Source: Sipunculus nudus
Taxonomy: Eukaryota; Annelida; Sipuncula; Golfingiida; Sipunculidae
Assembly: GCA_026874595.1 (NCBI GenBank)
Contig: CM049316.1
Location: 4,602,339 to 4,666,338, forward strand
DNA length: 64,000 nt
Direction of reading: 5' to 3'
The position numbers and the translations under genes are program-made. Below are positions 12,721-25,354 of this stretch, piece by piece (position 1 is the first letter of the stretch; each line of letters begins with the position of its first letter). The notes beneath the pieces were generated by a model. That model ran no database searches. It was not told the DNA's origin and saw only the letters and a list, made by a program, of their open reading frames with translations.

Positions 12721-13344
12721 GAAAATCAAGAGCTTCTTTAGATGCGCAAGATTTCCGCTGCCTCGGGAGCGTATTTTATTTCTTAAAATTTAACATTATT
12801 AAAAACTAAGCAAATGTTGGTATAGCGCTGCAGTGTATGCACATTCATTAAGTTTAAAATAGATAAACACATGACGAATTGACGCAACAAATTTCAGGGC
12901 ACTCCATCACGCCATTGTTGAGAAACATGAGCTTAAGCTCTCTTATGATTTTAAGGCTCAAAGACCTCAAATGGTGACATCTCGCAATTGGCATGTCGTA
13001 GCCTTGTTTAAAGAAAGTCTTTATGGGTAGTTGCACCTATTTTATTCCAACTCCGTGCTGATTTGAGTGCAAAGGTAAATGACGTTAGTTTTAATATTTC
13101 TGCTTCAGTGCTTTTTTTCTACAACAAGCCAACCGGCTTGTCATCTTAAAATATTACATTAAATTGAAACGAAATGAAGATTTTTTTTAATTGACATTTT
13201 ATGTGTCAATCTGAAAATGTACATTTATGTGTTTTCCGTCTTACTCTTATTACTCAGAGAGGTTCTTATATTAAGCCTCTGTGACGGATATATATGAGCA
13301 TGTTTTCTGCAAGCTGCTATAGTAAATACGGTAAATGCGCCATT

Positions 13345-13600
13345 TGTTAACAAACAGGAAAACCGTTTAACCGAAGTTATTTGCAAATATGCAGAGGTAG
13401 AAGGTCACTATAGTTGCAAAACGCCAGCGCAAAACTCATGTTTTGCCTGACTTGCCACCAGGTTTCCATGTTAAATATTTTTTGGGGGTATTTTTTGGCG
13501 GCCCCCCACATGTTATAAACACACGCGTATAAAACAAAACAATCAGCCTGTGTGTCGTGGGACAGGCGTTTTCTGGTATCTTTATATAAAGGTCCCAACA
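13345..13600 (+). repeat. dispersed repeat family R1, copy 1
   Basis: This aligns over about 250 bp with 44,851-45,141 and 59,285-59,597. Shared landmarks are AGAGGTAGAAGGTCAC, GTTGCAAAAC, TGACTTGC and a CCCCACATG.TATAAACA motif. It is the most diverged of the three and lacks the right terminus (GGCCCCTTTAA) seen in the other two. Confidence 0.65.
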
Positions 13601-13882
13601 GGAAAATGTTTTTAAACTACCAGAATTAGAGGTTAATGTACACTTAAAATTTCATGGATCATAAATTTATGTTACGATTGCTCTGTGTATTCAATATATG
13701 AGATATACCGGGAAAATGTAAAGCTCAAGAATTGAAATGTCATACATCTGTGATATTTGATTTACTTTCAATATAAACTTTGTTGATAAATATCCTTGAA
13801 CACATCTATTCTGACAAAAAATATATGAGTAAGTGAAGTAGATATATGATACCTTTATGTAGACTAGCTGATGTTGTCACTC

Positions 13883-13923
13883 TTGACACAAGCTTTTGGG
13901 GGTGCAGCCCCCTTCTTCAGGTG
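13883..13923. other. short TE-like hairpin fragment
   Basis: GGGGGTGCAGCCCCC folds into a 5-bp hairpin; its complement continues CTGAAGAAGGGGGC. Such CTGAAGAAGG / hairpin strings commonly mark retroelement fragments in animal genomes, possibly Penelope-like. The fragment is too short to classify. Confidence 0.3.
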
Positions 13924-14196
13924 TAAATGAAGCCTGGTAGTAGTTTCCTGGTGGGTTTTACTAGCTTATACTCATATATACAGACTAGCACGGCAATTAA
14001 AACCTTATATGACAAAAAATATAGTATTTTAATGTGTCCCAATGGTATTTTCTGTATTTTCAGATATTTTTAAATAGAAAGCAGTACCAAGTAAACCGAA
14101 GAAAAATGCGGGGGAAGAGTACAGTCAAGACAAAATCTGCGTGCTCTAGGGAAATGATTATTCCATTTCTGGGTAAAAGCATGTCATCTTTTGACT

Positions 14197-14550
14197 TAGG
14201 CCAAAAAAAAAAAAAAATAAATAAAAGGTATGGTTCTCAGGCACCGCCCGCATAAATTTTAAACCCCCGCATCAAAAATTTTTATTTTGATTTTCAATAG
14301 AAACTTACCAATTTTGAGCTGCAGCCGCCCGGACATTTCTTTCAAGAAGGTAAAATCATACAATTTCCTTTGTTATGTAGTGCTTTTACTTGTTTAGCAA
14401 AATAAATCTGTTATTATCATGCTTTTCCCTTGTCATTTGACATTTTTATCGAAACATACCAAAAAATTAAAAATAAAAAAACAGCTCGCCCGCATTGATT
14501 TCTGAAAAAAAAGTGCCTGAGAACCATATCTTTTTTCTTATTTTGGCCTT
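14197..14550. mobile_element. MITE with long imperfect terminal inverted repeats
   Basis: The inverted ends share TATGGTTCTCAGGCAC exactly (14,229-14,244 on plus; 14,513-14,528 inverted). Outside this the match continues imperfectly through an A-rich arm to AAGGCC-like ends (14,197 and 14,550), giving terminal repeats of about 45 bp around a 265-bp AT-rich centre. The centre has no open frame of note. The superfamily cannot be assigned without the target duplication. Confidence 0.65.
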
Positions 14551-14559
14551 ATTGTGGCA

Positions 14560-14868
14560 CGATCTCTCGGTGTCTATGGTGTGACCAGCAGATTAAGTCA
14601 GTCGTTTGATGCTGACATCTGGTGAGTGAATTTCGAAACAATATATCGGAATAAGTCGGGGATATTCGGCAGTCATCGTTCATGCAGCAGGGATTCCGGA
14701 AAGGGATTCCCCCCATGTCAGTCAAGTATGACCGTCATGTGGTGGACGAAACAACGCAACCACAGAGCGGCACACAGTGTTAAGTATTTTGATGGTGGAG
14801 TAAGGACTCCAGATCGGGAGTTTTGGCCCAGTGGATCTACTCTACTGGTTGATGATCGAGGGTTTTAG
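14560..14868 (+). other. candidate non-coding first exon of SNX16
   Basis: A CpG-containing block of raised GC ends at TTTTAG|GTAAGAG (donor at 14,869), a strong donor, after which the sequence becomes AT-rich. SNX16's start codon lies just after an acceptor at 30,601-30,603, so at least one upstream non-coding exon is expected on this strand. An 80-codon frame inside (14,626-14,868) shows no family motif and would be an upstream ORF. Other possible donors are at 23,397 and 29,768. Confidence 0.35.
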
Positions 14869-15431
14869 GTAAGAGTTTGATTTTCTCTCTAGAGCTAGAC
14901 TGAATAATGTTCTTTCTTTCAGTTTTACAGCTGTCCAAGTTTCTGATATCAGACGTACCACTACCAGATGTGATTACCAGACTCGCGATCCAGAGTAAAC
15001 CCCCCATTGTTTATCAGTGAAATGTGAGTGATATCATGCGAGAGACCTGCTTCTTGTGAAAATGGATATATTTTCTACGATTCTTTAGATTCCACTTTCC
15101 TCATAACTTGATGAGAGTGAACAGTACATGGAGTTAAATATAAATTTTTAGCATCTGTAATATTGATCTGTCTCCTGTGTCTGCTTTCCAGTTTTACTTA
15201 ATTATGATATTTTTGACTTTCTTATTAAGTTAAAGTAAGGGTGTTATTGTTCAGTTTATAATTCTTTTAAAAGAAGGTACATATATATCTGAGTATCTTT
15301 AACACTATCAGGTTGTTATATTAATACACATATAAATATATAATATCATTATGGCTGTGTATGAACATGTATTTTTTATTCCCTGCTTTCAAAAGTAGTT
15401 TCCCATTTCAGGAAAAAGACCTATATGTAAT

Positions 15432-15870
15432 CTTAAAGGGGCCCAATCACCTATGAAGCATGTTGAGTTAAAATAGCTTCTTTCCTTTAAAATGAATCAG
15501 TACCTGCCAAAATATTGCTTACTCCTGTAAATGGACGCGATCACAGGTGTCAACATAAACACAGCACGTGGGGCTGTGTCAACATGTGTCAACTAGGAGA
15601 TGCCCTGACTGACTTGGCCCAAAAAATGTAATACATGTTCTGGCTGGCTGAAACACAGTGTGTTGCCCCTTCTTAATCGGACCTCTGGTCACTCCACCTT
15701 GTTATGGTAAACAGACTGTGTTTACCAACACAAAGGGCTAAACAGTCATATGCGAGAAAATGAGACTTTGTGCTTGGATGGTTTTGCTGGGACACTCTTG
15801 TATAAAGCAGAACTGAACTGATAATGTGAAAGAATAGGAATAATATTGCTCCTGATTATGTCCCTTTAAG
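15432..15870. mobile_element. MITE with CTTAAAGGG terminal inverted repeats
   Basis: The element starts CTTAAAGGGGCCCAATCACC and ends GGTGATT-like GATTATGTCCCTTTAAG, so the outer 9 bp are perfect inverted repeats and the next bases match imperfectly. Its first 20 bp are almost the reverse complement of the right end of repeat family R1 at 59,578-59,597, which ties the two families together. It has no transposase frame. Confidence 0.6.
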
Positions 15871-16078
15871 ACTGATGACTATAAATAAGCAGAACTTTAT
15901 TTATTATCTCAAATATTTGATAATTTTGTGTATGTAATTTTTAATCAAAGGGTTTTCAATTAAAAAAAATAGGTGAGACTTTTTTTATAAGGGATAGGTC
16001 CATGGCACTGTCTGTTGAATGAGGATGAAGGTATCCATATGAAAAGAATTAAAATGTTGAACAGTTTGTACCTCTGGC

Positions 16079-16405
16079 ATTTTGTACTTGTTCCATTTTG
16101 TACTTGTTCCATTTTGTACTTGTTCCATTTTGTACCTCCACTGCTTTGTACCTCTTTACCTTGGTACCTATCTGTACCTAGCTATCAAAGGTATCATAGA
16201 AATCAAAGTCACACCTACTCCATCTCTGTGTCTCTTATTACACGTACGCTTTTGATGTGTAATAGACATTAAATATATTTCTTTTACTTGCATTAACTTC
16301 ACTGTCAAGGAAGTAGGTATGAAGTTGCAGGGGTACGAAGTGGAGAGGGTAGTAAAGGTACAAATTTGTAGGAGTATGGAGTTGTAAGGTATAAAGTGGG
16401 AATGG
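16079..16405. repeat. fold-back repeat with TTGTACC-rich arms
   Basis: The left arm starts with about three and a half copies of a 16-bp unit (CATTTTGTACTTGTTC), then CTTTGTACCTC and TTGGTACC motifs. The right arm (about 16,310-16,405) is a diverged inverted version rich in GGTA and GTACGAAGTGG. The arms could fold back across a 140-bp spacer. Confidence 0.45.
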
Positions 16406-16439
16406 TAGGAAGTGACCTGACTCCATAAAAATGATATGT

Positions 16440-16655
16440 TATTATTAAGCTTTCTGGATTTGAGGTTTTATATGCTCAGGGTTAGGAATAATCCAGAACT
16501 CATAAACTATCATTAAGACATTAGAGCCAATCTCTGAGGTTCTGTAACAAGATTTGACAACTATGTCACTAAGTGACCTGTGGGTTTCAAACCGGGGACC
16601 TTCAGCTTCGAAGTCCAACCCTTGAACCACTAGGCTATGTCCTACCAGTACCTAT
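16440..16655 (-). mobile_element. tRNA-derived SINE, minus strand
   Basis: On the minus strand the head has an A box (TAGCCTAGTGG) followed by a B box (GGTTTGAAACC) at tRNA spacing near 16,648-16,580. A body of about 130 bp runs to about 16,440. Stems are imperfect, so this is a SINE head, not a tRNA gene. No clear tail or target duplication was seen. Confidence 0.6.
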
Positions 16656-16659
16656 CTTG

Positions 16660-19600
16660 ATATACCAATTAAACTGAGCAGATTCCAGCACAGATTCATA
16701 ATTTGTTTATAAATGTGTATTTAGATGTCACTTGTCAGTAGCTTCTCTCTATCCTTCTGATATTTGTTTGCATAAATTGGCTACATTTTTTTTTTAATCC
16801 CTAAAATTTATTCTTCTTTGAGCAGAATAACCACATAGTCATACCAATGGTACATGTCCTCTTCACGTACAAGAAGTTATAAAGGATATAACACTTAATC
16901 ATGTAGCACATATATTTATATCTATATATATGTTGGGTACTAGGACACTTTAATAGGTGGAACACATTTTTATATGGTAGGCAAACATACAAATTTACAG
17001 GAATAATTAATAAATGTGTGAAAGTCTGCTTAAATATATTTCAGAATCCAGGCCTACATGTATGTTTACTCTAGCCCTGCTTTTAGACACAAGAACTTTG
17101 TTAGACCAGATTACTAGGACCCCAAGTCATTGAGTCCTACACAGGAGCTGTTTGTGTGGATTAATGTTATAGGTAGTTACTAAACAAATTTATCCAGTCG
17201 TATCACATCGGGAACTTCAATGATGCATAATTTTAGTCCAGGGCATGATTTCACTGGAACATAACTCAGAACTACATGGCTTTGTGCTGTGTACATCAAA
17301 GTTGCATTATTTTTCATGAAAATTATACACTCATGTTAAAGGTATGAATTTTATTGCAAGCATGTGCTCTGTGAAGCAGACCTTCACATGTCAACGGAGA
17401 GGATTGTTATTCTTGTTTATTTATGTTGTTAATTATTATGAATTTTTATTTTAAAATCCAGGTATATATCAGAGTCTCCTTCTTCAGTGTTCCCATGCTA
17501 AAATTAGATTTTCAGGCCTTAAAGTTGCACAGGGTCTGCTGCTCTGTCTCTGCTGGTCCCAAAGGCTTGTAAATTTTAAAATTTCCATAAAAATCTTAAA
17601 AACTTTAAAAGTCATATTGTATTATCCAAAAGGCTATTGCACCATTGCAAACCTTCATCAGATAGAAATAGATAGAAATAGAGCTTAGAAAAATTATTTC
17701 CCCCCCCCCCCCCTCTAAAAGTTTACTGCCATCCTGAAATTGCTTTAAATCATTTACATTTGACCACTGATCATGAGACACCTTGTCTGGCCCCATGCCA
17801 ACTATTACTTCGTACTGATGAATCTGAAGTGATTGAGTTACATGTATCCCTGGAGGCAAGTGCTATTAGTCCTTCATGGTTCACACTCACAGGTGATTTG
17901 CCCTAATTACTTTATACCAGTGGTTGAAAAAGGGGTTGATTATCACACACTGTGTGAATGTGATGACAAATAGACTGATGTCAATAGACGGGTAGTATTT
18001 GGTAGATGTATGGTACCTGGAGGGTAAAGACAAAAGTTCCTTATTCAGCAACCCACCCCCCCCCCTTTCCACCTGATTAGGGTTGAGATGGTTACATGGT
18101 TTGATGATAATCACAAAACATTCACAGAACATCTGCATACTTGTTTTAGGACAAAAGTTATTTGTGAAAATTGATCTTGAATCAGTTAACACCAAAACAA
18201 CGTGCATTCAAGGGCCTTGGGTCAGACTTTGTATTATTATTATGTCTAAGTTCTTCAAGATAAATAACTGATTCCTGACACAGCCATTCCCTGTCATTCA
18301 GGTTTACCCCAACGACATTAGATCTGACATTAGTTCAACTACAGAAATGAACTGACAAAAAGATTGTAAATTGTTTTAGCTTGGCTTATATATAATTTTA
18401 CTTAGGTAAAATGATTGGAAGAGATGGATGTTGCATTCAGTGGTGTCAGCAAATATTGTAGTTATATCGGCAGGTGCCTTGGTTCAGGGATTTACCTATT
18501 TGAGCTGTTATTGCTGTGATCAGATTAATCAATGTATTGTTATTATTGTAATAGAGGATCAGACCGAAGGCCAGACAGCTGATCTCAGTCACATGACCAG
18601 TGTAAGGTCAAGGTCAGATAGCATGCAGATACCAGGTGACTGCTGACCTTAAGTAAACATATCTTTTGTGAATTATTTTGTTCTCCACAGCCAAATATTA
18701 TTTTCGCAAGGTATGAAGAAAAATCCATATAAAATTTTAAAAATTAAAAAATATTTAAGGAATGAATGATGAAGCTGTGAAAATTATTATTTTTGCTCCA
18801 TTCCATTAAGAATAAACATGGTTATAATATATATAAATATATAAATATGTATATTTACAAAATGCCACAATGTATACATGAGCAGCTGTTTACATGTAAG
18901 TGCATGTGTATATGGTAATAAGGAGTTTGGTAATCCTGGATAAATATGTTTTGACTTTATGGATTTGCATATATGCAGATTAGGGAGTTGTATTAAAGCA
19001 TACAAAGGAAAACCAGGGGAGGTGTAAGAGCCATTAGTGGTGTTGGTCACTGAAGTGGTTTTATGGCTTAGTGCCTTTAAATATAAGTCAGTTTGTCAAA
19101 CATCCTGATTTGCTGTGCCTGCTAAGTCAAGTGGAGGCATGTGTATCAACATGTGTATCAACATGCCTGTGAGTTGACCAGTCAGGCTGACTCCCAAATG
19201 GTCAGTCACGTGGGTTGAACTCGATCACTGGGAAGATAAACAGGTATCAGTTATAAAATTATTAATGTTTTATGATCTTTGATATTTCAGTCAGTGTATG
19301 TTCTGGTATAATTACAAGTATGGACAATTATGGTGGTAATTTAGTATATCTTGGTGTGATTAGCATAGAACATATACATGATAGGTTCCTCACCAAGAGT
19401 TAGTGTGACACTGAATTCCCCATCACTCAATATTTTCATTATCACTGAGTGCTGCGGTCACTCAGGTCAGCAGCTTCAAACTAGCAGGTTTACCTCCTTC
19501 AAGAAGGTTAGGTTTCTCCACTTTTTGTTTGGTTGCTTGGTATGAACTGATTTCCATGAAACTTCGCAATGTGGAGAGGTTGGGCATGGATTCAGAGGTT

Positions 19601-21390
19601 GATGATACCAGTAGTCACTGTTAAATAATTATATTGAGTTTTTTTTTTGGTTTTGGATAAAAGGGTAGATCCAGTTGGATTGTTGTCTTATCATGGCAGA
19701 GGTTATCACTAAACTGGATGGCTTTCTGGTTTTCTAAGGATTTTTTTATTATTTCAACTTTGCCATTATACACTGAAGCTGATGTTAGTGTCCCATCAGT
19801 TTTCAAGTTAACTTTAATATATGGGAATGTCATTGTCTCAGCTGATTGACAGGTTCACATTAAATGAAAATCAGACACAAACTGACTCATTCATGTGTAT
19901 GTATATGCATGTATGGATCTGTATGTTTTCATTAGAACATTTCCTCATTTAGTCTTTATGTGTTAAGTGATGTATTACAATGTGTACATGTGTGTTTATT
20001 TGTGTAATGTTTTAATATTTTATATCTTGATTAAGGAACAGGGCAGATAAATTAATAGTTATTGGCATTTGTGACACTTTTGGTACAGTATCTGTGCAGA
20101 TTACATTTTCAGTCACAACCTAGGGGTTTGATGCTGGTAGGACAGAGGTTCTTGGCGATGTTTGGTGGTTACTGTACAGTGATAAAATCTTTCTACTCTG
20201 GTGACACAGGATCTGTGAGTATTCATCGCAGTGGGCAATTCCTGCATTTTCCAGCATAACTATGATAAAAAACACAGTGTGGTGTTATAAAGGCTTAAAG
20301 GTGAAAGGTTTAGATCATTTTTGCTAAAAACAAACTAATTGCCACTGCTCTGGAACTCTGCAACTAGTGGTCCTGTAGCAAGAAGGTTAGCATAGAAAGA
20401 GAGAGCGCTCCAACATCAAAATTTACCAGGAGTTTGTTGCCCTGGCCTATTGTCCTGACAGTGTTCCGCTATTATACTCTGGCCCCCTGTTTTTCTTGCG
20501 CCCCCTTAAGCCCAGCTGGGCGAATGCCCAGTCAGATCTGGCTTGTTCCTGTTATAGTAAACCTCCCTGAGATTTTACATACCAGGTTTGATTTTAAGGG
20601 TTATTAGAATCAACTGAAGTAAATTTTTATTTCTGCATTCAGTACTTGGAAGACACATTCCTGTAACTTATATAATGGGTAGCCAGACTGCAACTGCAAG
20701 TCGCATGACCGAGAAGTGATTCGTAAAAGAGACACATGGATTCATGAGACAGCATTTGAAAGAACATATCTCATAAGTTTAATTAGAGTTGTCAGTTTTT
20801 ATAGTTATCTGAAAATATTCTTAAAAAATAACTATTTTATTCCTAAAGGCATTGTCATTAGGTTGCCATTGCTGTTTGAATGATGCAAGAATCTTGTTGA
20901 ACAAACCAAAAATTGGGCTTTTAAACACAAGCCTCCAAGTGGGTGAATACAGGGGATGTGCCCATTGCTTCCCTAAATACTGTTCATCAAATTCTGGTGT
21001 TATTGAACATTTACACAAGGTATTTAGTTAAATTATGTAAAAATATTATAGTGGTGTAAGTATGCATACTATTGATGATAGCATCTATTGTCACTCTGTG
21101 TGTATCAGCTGTGATAGATTTGTTTTCATTTTGTAGAATAGATATTCTTCATTTCCTGACACAAACACTACTGATAGTGAGGAGCCTGTGGAAGAAGTTG
21201 CCAGTGCCCTTACACCAGCATCAATGCAAGTTGGGTTTCACTCCTAAACAAGGGAGTGCTCTCTCCTTCTATGTTACTCCTTGGTTGCAGGAAAAACTCA
21301 CAGGAAATAAAGTCACAGGAAATAGAGTTTTGGGTAGGAAATAAAGTCACAGGAAAGGAAATTCACAAAATAGGTTAAGAAAAAAAGCCT
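16660..21390. other. no gene recognised; possible SNX16 5' intron
   Basis: There are no conserved exons. C14 (17,700-17,713) and C10 (18,056-18,065) runs occur. A short direct repeat built on GAAATAAAGTCACAGGAAA (21,304-21,356) lies just before the minisatellite. Confidence 0.45.
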
Positions 21391-21404
21391 CAGGTTTGTC
21401 TAGG

Positions 21405-22740
21405 AAAAATGTCCTTGAATGTCATATCCAGTGGCATTTTGTCCTTTGATGTCATATCCTGTGGCATTTTGTCCTTTGATGTCAAATCCTGTGTAATTTT
21501 TTCCTTTGATGTCATATCATGTAACATTTTGTTCTTTGATGTCATATCATGTGACATTTTATCCTTTGATGTCATACCCGTTGGCATTTTGTCCTTTGAT
21601 GTCATATCATGTGACATTTTGTCCTTTGATGTCATATCATGTGACATTTTGTCCTTTGATATCATATCCTGTGGCATTTTGTCCTTTGATGTCAAATCTT
21701 GTGTAATTTTTTCCTTTGATGTCATATCATGTGACATTTTGTTCCTAGATGTCATATCATGAGACATTTTATCCTTTGATGTCATACCCTGTGGCATTTG
21801 TTCTTTGATGTCATATCATGTGACATTTTGTCCTTTGATGTCATATCCTGTGGCATTTTGTCCTTTGATATCATATCCTGTGGCATTTTGTCCTATGATG
21901 TCATACCCTGTTGCATTTTGTTCTTTGATGTCATATCATGTGACATTTTGTCCTTTGATGTCATATCCTGTGGCATTTTGTCACTGGATGTCATATCATG
22001 TGGCATTTAGTCCTTTGATGTCATATTCTGTGGCATTTTGTCCATGGATGTCATATTCTGTGTCATTTTGTCCATGGATGTCATATCATGTGGCATTTTG
22101 TGCTTTGATGTCATATCTTGTGTCATTTTGTCCTTTGATGTCATATCCTGTGACATTTTGTCCTTTGATGTCATATTCTGTGTCATTTTGTCCATGGATG
22201 TCATATACTGTGGCATTTTATCCATGGATGTCATATCATGTGTTATTTAGTCCTTTGATGTCATATCCTGTGGCATTTTGTCCTTTGATGTCATATTCTG
22301 TGTCATTTTGTCCATGGATGTCATACCCTGTGGCATTTTGTCCTTTGATGTCATTTCATGTGACATTTTGTGGTTTGATGTCATATTCTGTGTCATCTTG
22401 TCCATGGATGTCATATCATGTGGCATTTTGTCCTTTGATGTCATATCCTGTGGCATTTTGTCCTTTGATGTCATATGACTCATATCCTGTGGCATTTTGT
22501 CCATGGATGTCATATCCTGTGGCATTTTGTACTTTGATGTCATATCTTGTGACATTTTGTCCTTTGATGTCGCATCCTGTGGCCTTTTGTCCATTAATGT
22601 CATATCCTGTGGCCTTTTGTCCATTGATGTCATATCCTGTGGCCTTTTGTCCTTTGATGTCATATCCTGTGGCCTTTTGTCCGTTGATGTCATATTTGGT
22701 CACTGGACATCATATCCTGTAGAACTGTATCCTGTGATAC
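21405..22740. repeat. 30-bp minisatellite, about 44 copies
   Basis: The unit is GTCATATCCTGTGGCATTTT plus GTCCTTTGAT, repeated in register. A one-base deletion occurs near 21,797 and an 11-bp insertion near 22,482. Copies vary mainly at TCCTTTGAT versus TCCATGGAT and at CCTGTGGC versus CATGTGAC. Because 30 is a multiple of three and the unit lacks stops in four frames, long shadow frames arise on both strands (MSYPVAFCPL and DVISCGILSF on plus, MTSKDKMPQD and YDIKGQNATG on minus). The 305-codon plus frame is such a product. There is no upstream exon or domain, so I treat it as non-coding tandem DNA. Confidence 0.95.
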
Positions 22741-23039
22741 CAAATATTGTGGACTTATGTCTTGAAACTATTATATATTTAAGTGAACATACAACATGAC
22801 ATAGCCTGTGTTTGAAGCAATCCCTAAGCTGTAACATCACAACACAGGGGTTATGTTTAAAATATAAATAATTGTAAGTATTTGAATTTTACAATATTGA
22901 ATCATGCTTGAGAATTTAAATCTAGATGAAAATGAAGACACCCATTCTATTTACAGTAACTGACAAAAACCAGTCCCTTCATTAACTTATGAAAAATGTA
23001 CACACATGAGGACTGAGCTCTCTGAGTCTGTGTTATATA

Positions 23040-23396
23040 TTAATGAGTCTGTATATCACAGCACCATCACTATCATGTGATTTACACACAGTGTAGCTGG
23101 TGATGTGGCGGTGTTTGATGAAGATGAATGACCATCACTTACTGCTGATCATTATCAGGGCTGTGACAGACTGGGAGTCTGAGGTCAGCTGTAGGGGCTG
23201 TGTAAATATTACTGCCAGCCAGTGTGTACACACAGCCTGAACAGACTAGCAGTCCAGGGGCTGTCTGCTTCAGGACTGAGTGCTGGATAGTACTCTACTT
23301 GTGATTTAGTGATGTCTGAAGTCAGGTGTCTGTCATTGTATCTCTGTCTGTGGTGATGATAGAGACACCCCTGCCTGGTCCCAAGAAGAACAAACA
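23040..23396 (+). other. weak candidate alternative 5' exon
   Basis: GC is above the flanks and the stretch ends in ACA|GTGAGTG (donor at 23,397), a good donor. The last 41 bp could encode MIETPLPGPKKNK, but joining to the 30,604 acceptor gives a stop after five codons. If used, it would be non-coding or an upstream ORF. Confidence 0.2.
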
Positions 23397-23684
23397 GTGA
23401 GTGTTATGTGTCAGCTGTGGCCAATTACTTTGTCTTTTTTCAGGGCTCAATTACAACTTAAGATTTATGTTATTCTTGTCATATGATATCTTATTGAGTT
23501 ATTTATACAGTCAGTCAGGCCCTAAAAACTGCATCTGGTATGAGGTAGGGAGATGATGGAGAACACTGAAACCTAGCTGAACTAATAATGCTTTAAAAAT
23601 AAACAACATTTGTTCAGTCATGCATGGTATGTTACCAGCTGTTGATTCAGATTGGTGGACAGGAATGACATACATTTCAGACAC

Positions 23685-23815
23685 TGACTTTTCAGACTAG
23701 GGCATTTCAAACTAGGATGTTCTGGAGCAGGATGTTTCAGACAGGCAATATTGCATAGGTTGACTTTTTGTCCAGTTCAGTATGATCGTAGGGTTCCATA
23801 AACAGGAATATATTA
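23685..23815 (+). repeat. dispersed repeat family R2, plus copy
   Basis: It contains TTTTCAGACTAGG, GGATGTTTCAGACAGGC and GTAGGGTTCCATAAACA in order. The reverse complement of the same series lies at 35,467-35,580. Confidence 0.6.
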
Positions 23816-23819
23816 ATAG

Positions 23820-24985
23820 TGGATAGTGTTAAGTAATAGATTCATAGATTGTGGTCAAGGTGAAAAGCCTCATCTGAACACAAACAGAATTCTTGTTCTT
23901 TGACATGTTTTGTTGGCAGGTAAATTTAGAGATGGAAATAATGAGGCTGCACTCACTGCACCCGTCAGATTTTGATTGATGAAACAACAACATTCATCAA
24001 ACAATTTTCTGTTTTGATTTAATAAGATACACATCATGTACCTTTTTTTCCTATAGCTTTATATAGCCTTAACATCTATTGAATACTTAATGGTAGCACC
24101 TGATGCATGGAAAAGACTCACTTTAACAGTCTTATATGATTCTTTATTTGCAACATTACTATAGACAGCTTAATCTAGTATTAGAACTCTCCTAATCTTT
24201 GGCACATTTTCATACCTTTGACATGCTTCAAGGGACATGTAGTCCAAGTACAGGTGACAGTTCACAGGTTTTTATAGCAGCAGGTAGTCTTTGTATCCTT
24301 TGTTATTCATGCTCATGTGACAGTATATTAATGTTGTATTTTATGTCCCTGCTTTGATGTACACACACACTGACAGCTTCAAGGCTGTAACACCAGCTGT
24401 TATGTTACTTTGAGTGTTTCTTAATATATTTTGATCCACAAGATATTGATATCACAGAACTCTGTAGGTTTCATCACAGACTGGATCAGCAGTGAGTCAT
24501 GACGGAAACTTTAGTAAAAACTGTACTCTGCATACCGTTAAATTTATTAACTTTACTTTCTGTAGCACTGTACTATATGTGTACTTTTGACAGTTTTTTA
24601 GCTCAGCTGACTATCATCAATTGGTGTTTACTTTAAGAATTAAATAATCAGTTTCATTATTAGATTCAGTCATTTTTGTACTTTTTTTCATCTCTTGTTC
24701 ATACCTATGGACAGAAATACAATATAAATATTGTGGTAAGAACTGTAGTCAAACAAGGAAAGTCAATTTATATCCTACATCAGGTGTTGGTGCAGTAACA
24801 TATGAGAAGATTTCATTAACACATGGCCTACATAAATGATTAAATTATTAGGCTCATTATAATTTTCATCATGATGTTCATCATCTGGGAGGAAAACATT
24901 CAGTTTATGTTCCTATCAGCACAATGGTGTGATTGTTTTGTGGTAATCACTTTGAGTATCAAATTGAAAGGCAATAATCAATAAT
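23820..24985. other. no gene recognised
   Basis: No exon is recognised. A 22-bp fragment at 24,595-24,616 matches the start of the repeat at 5275-5490. Confidence 0.45.
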
Positions 24986-24989
24986 TGTG

Positions 24990-25200
24990 GAGCCTGGACA
25001 GTTGAGTGGTTATAAACTCAGCTCTCTCTTCTGACGACCTGGGTTTGATCCCAAATGTGGCTATGTGAGTGGGTTGTAATAACCTGCCAAAGGTAGGTGG
25101 TTTTATCTTCCTTTTCTCCTTTCCTTCATCCCTTCACTTACTGAATGCCACTGTCTGGGACATGGAGAGTGATTCATATCACTGGAAGATATCATGATTA
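24990..25200 (+). mobile_element. tRNA-derived SINE
   Basis: The head has an A-box-like TTGAGTGGTTATA and a B box GGTTTGATCCC (25,042-25,052). It is followed by a body with ACCTGCCAAAGGTAGGTGG and a pyrimidine-rich CTTCCTTTTCTCC segment, a body style seen in SINEs of many invertebrates. The 3' limit is approximate. Confidence 0.55.
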
Positions 25201-25354
25201 TTTGTGCAATTCATTTTAAATAATTCCAGTGAAAACTGTTTAAACTCAATGGAAGACATCTTAGTAATTCATATACCTAGTTAGAAGGACTAGTGGTTTG
25301 CCATATGGCCACTGAACCAGTGGTTTTTAAGAAATTTTTTGAGCCCTGTATTTT

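Noticed and set aside
21805-22722. 305-codon plus-strand frame with decapeptide repeats
   Set aside because: It is a by-product of the 30-bp minisatellite; other frames on both strands are equally open and no domain or splice context supports it.
23356-23396. Alternative SNX16 start encoding MIETPLPGPKKNK
   Set aside because: Splicing to the 30,604 acceptor gives a stop after a few codons.
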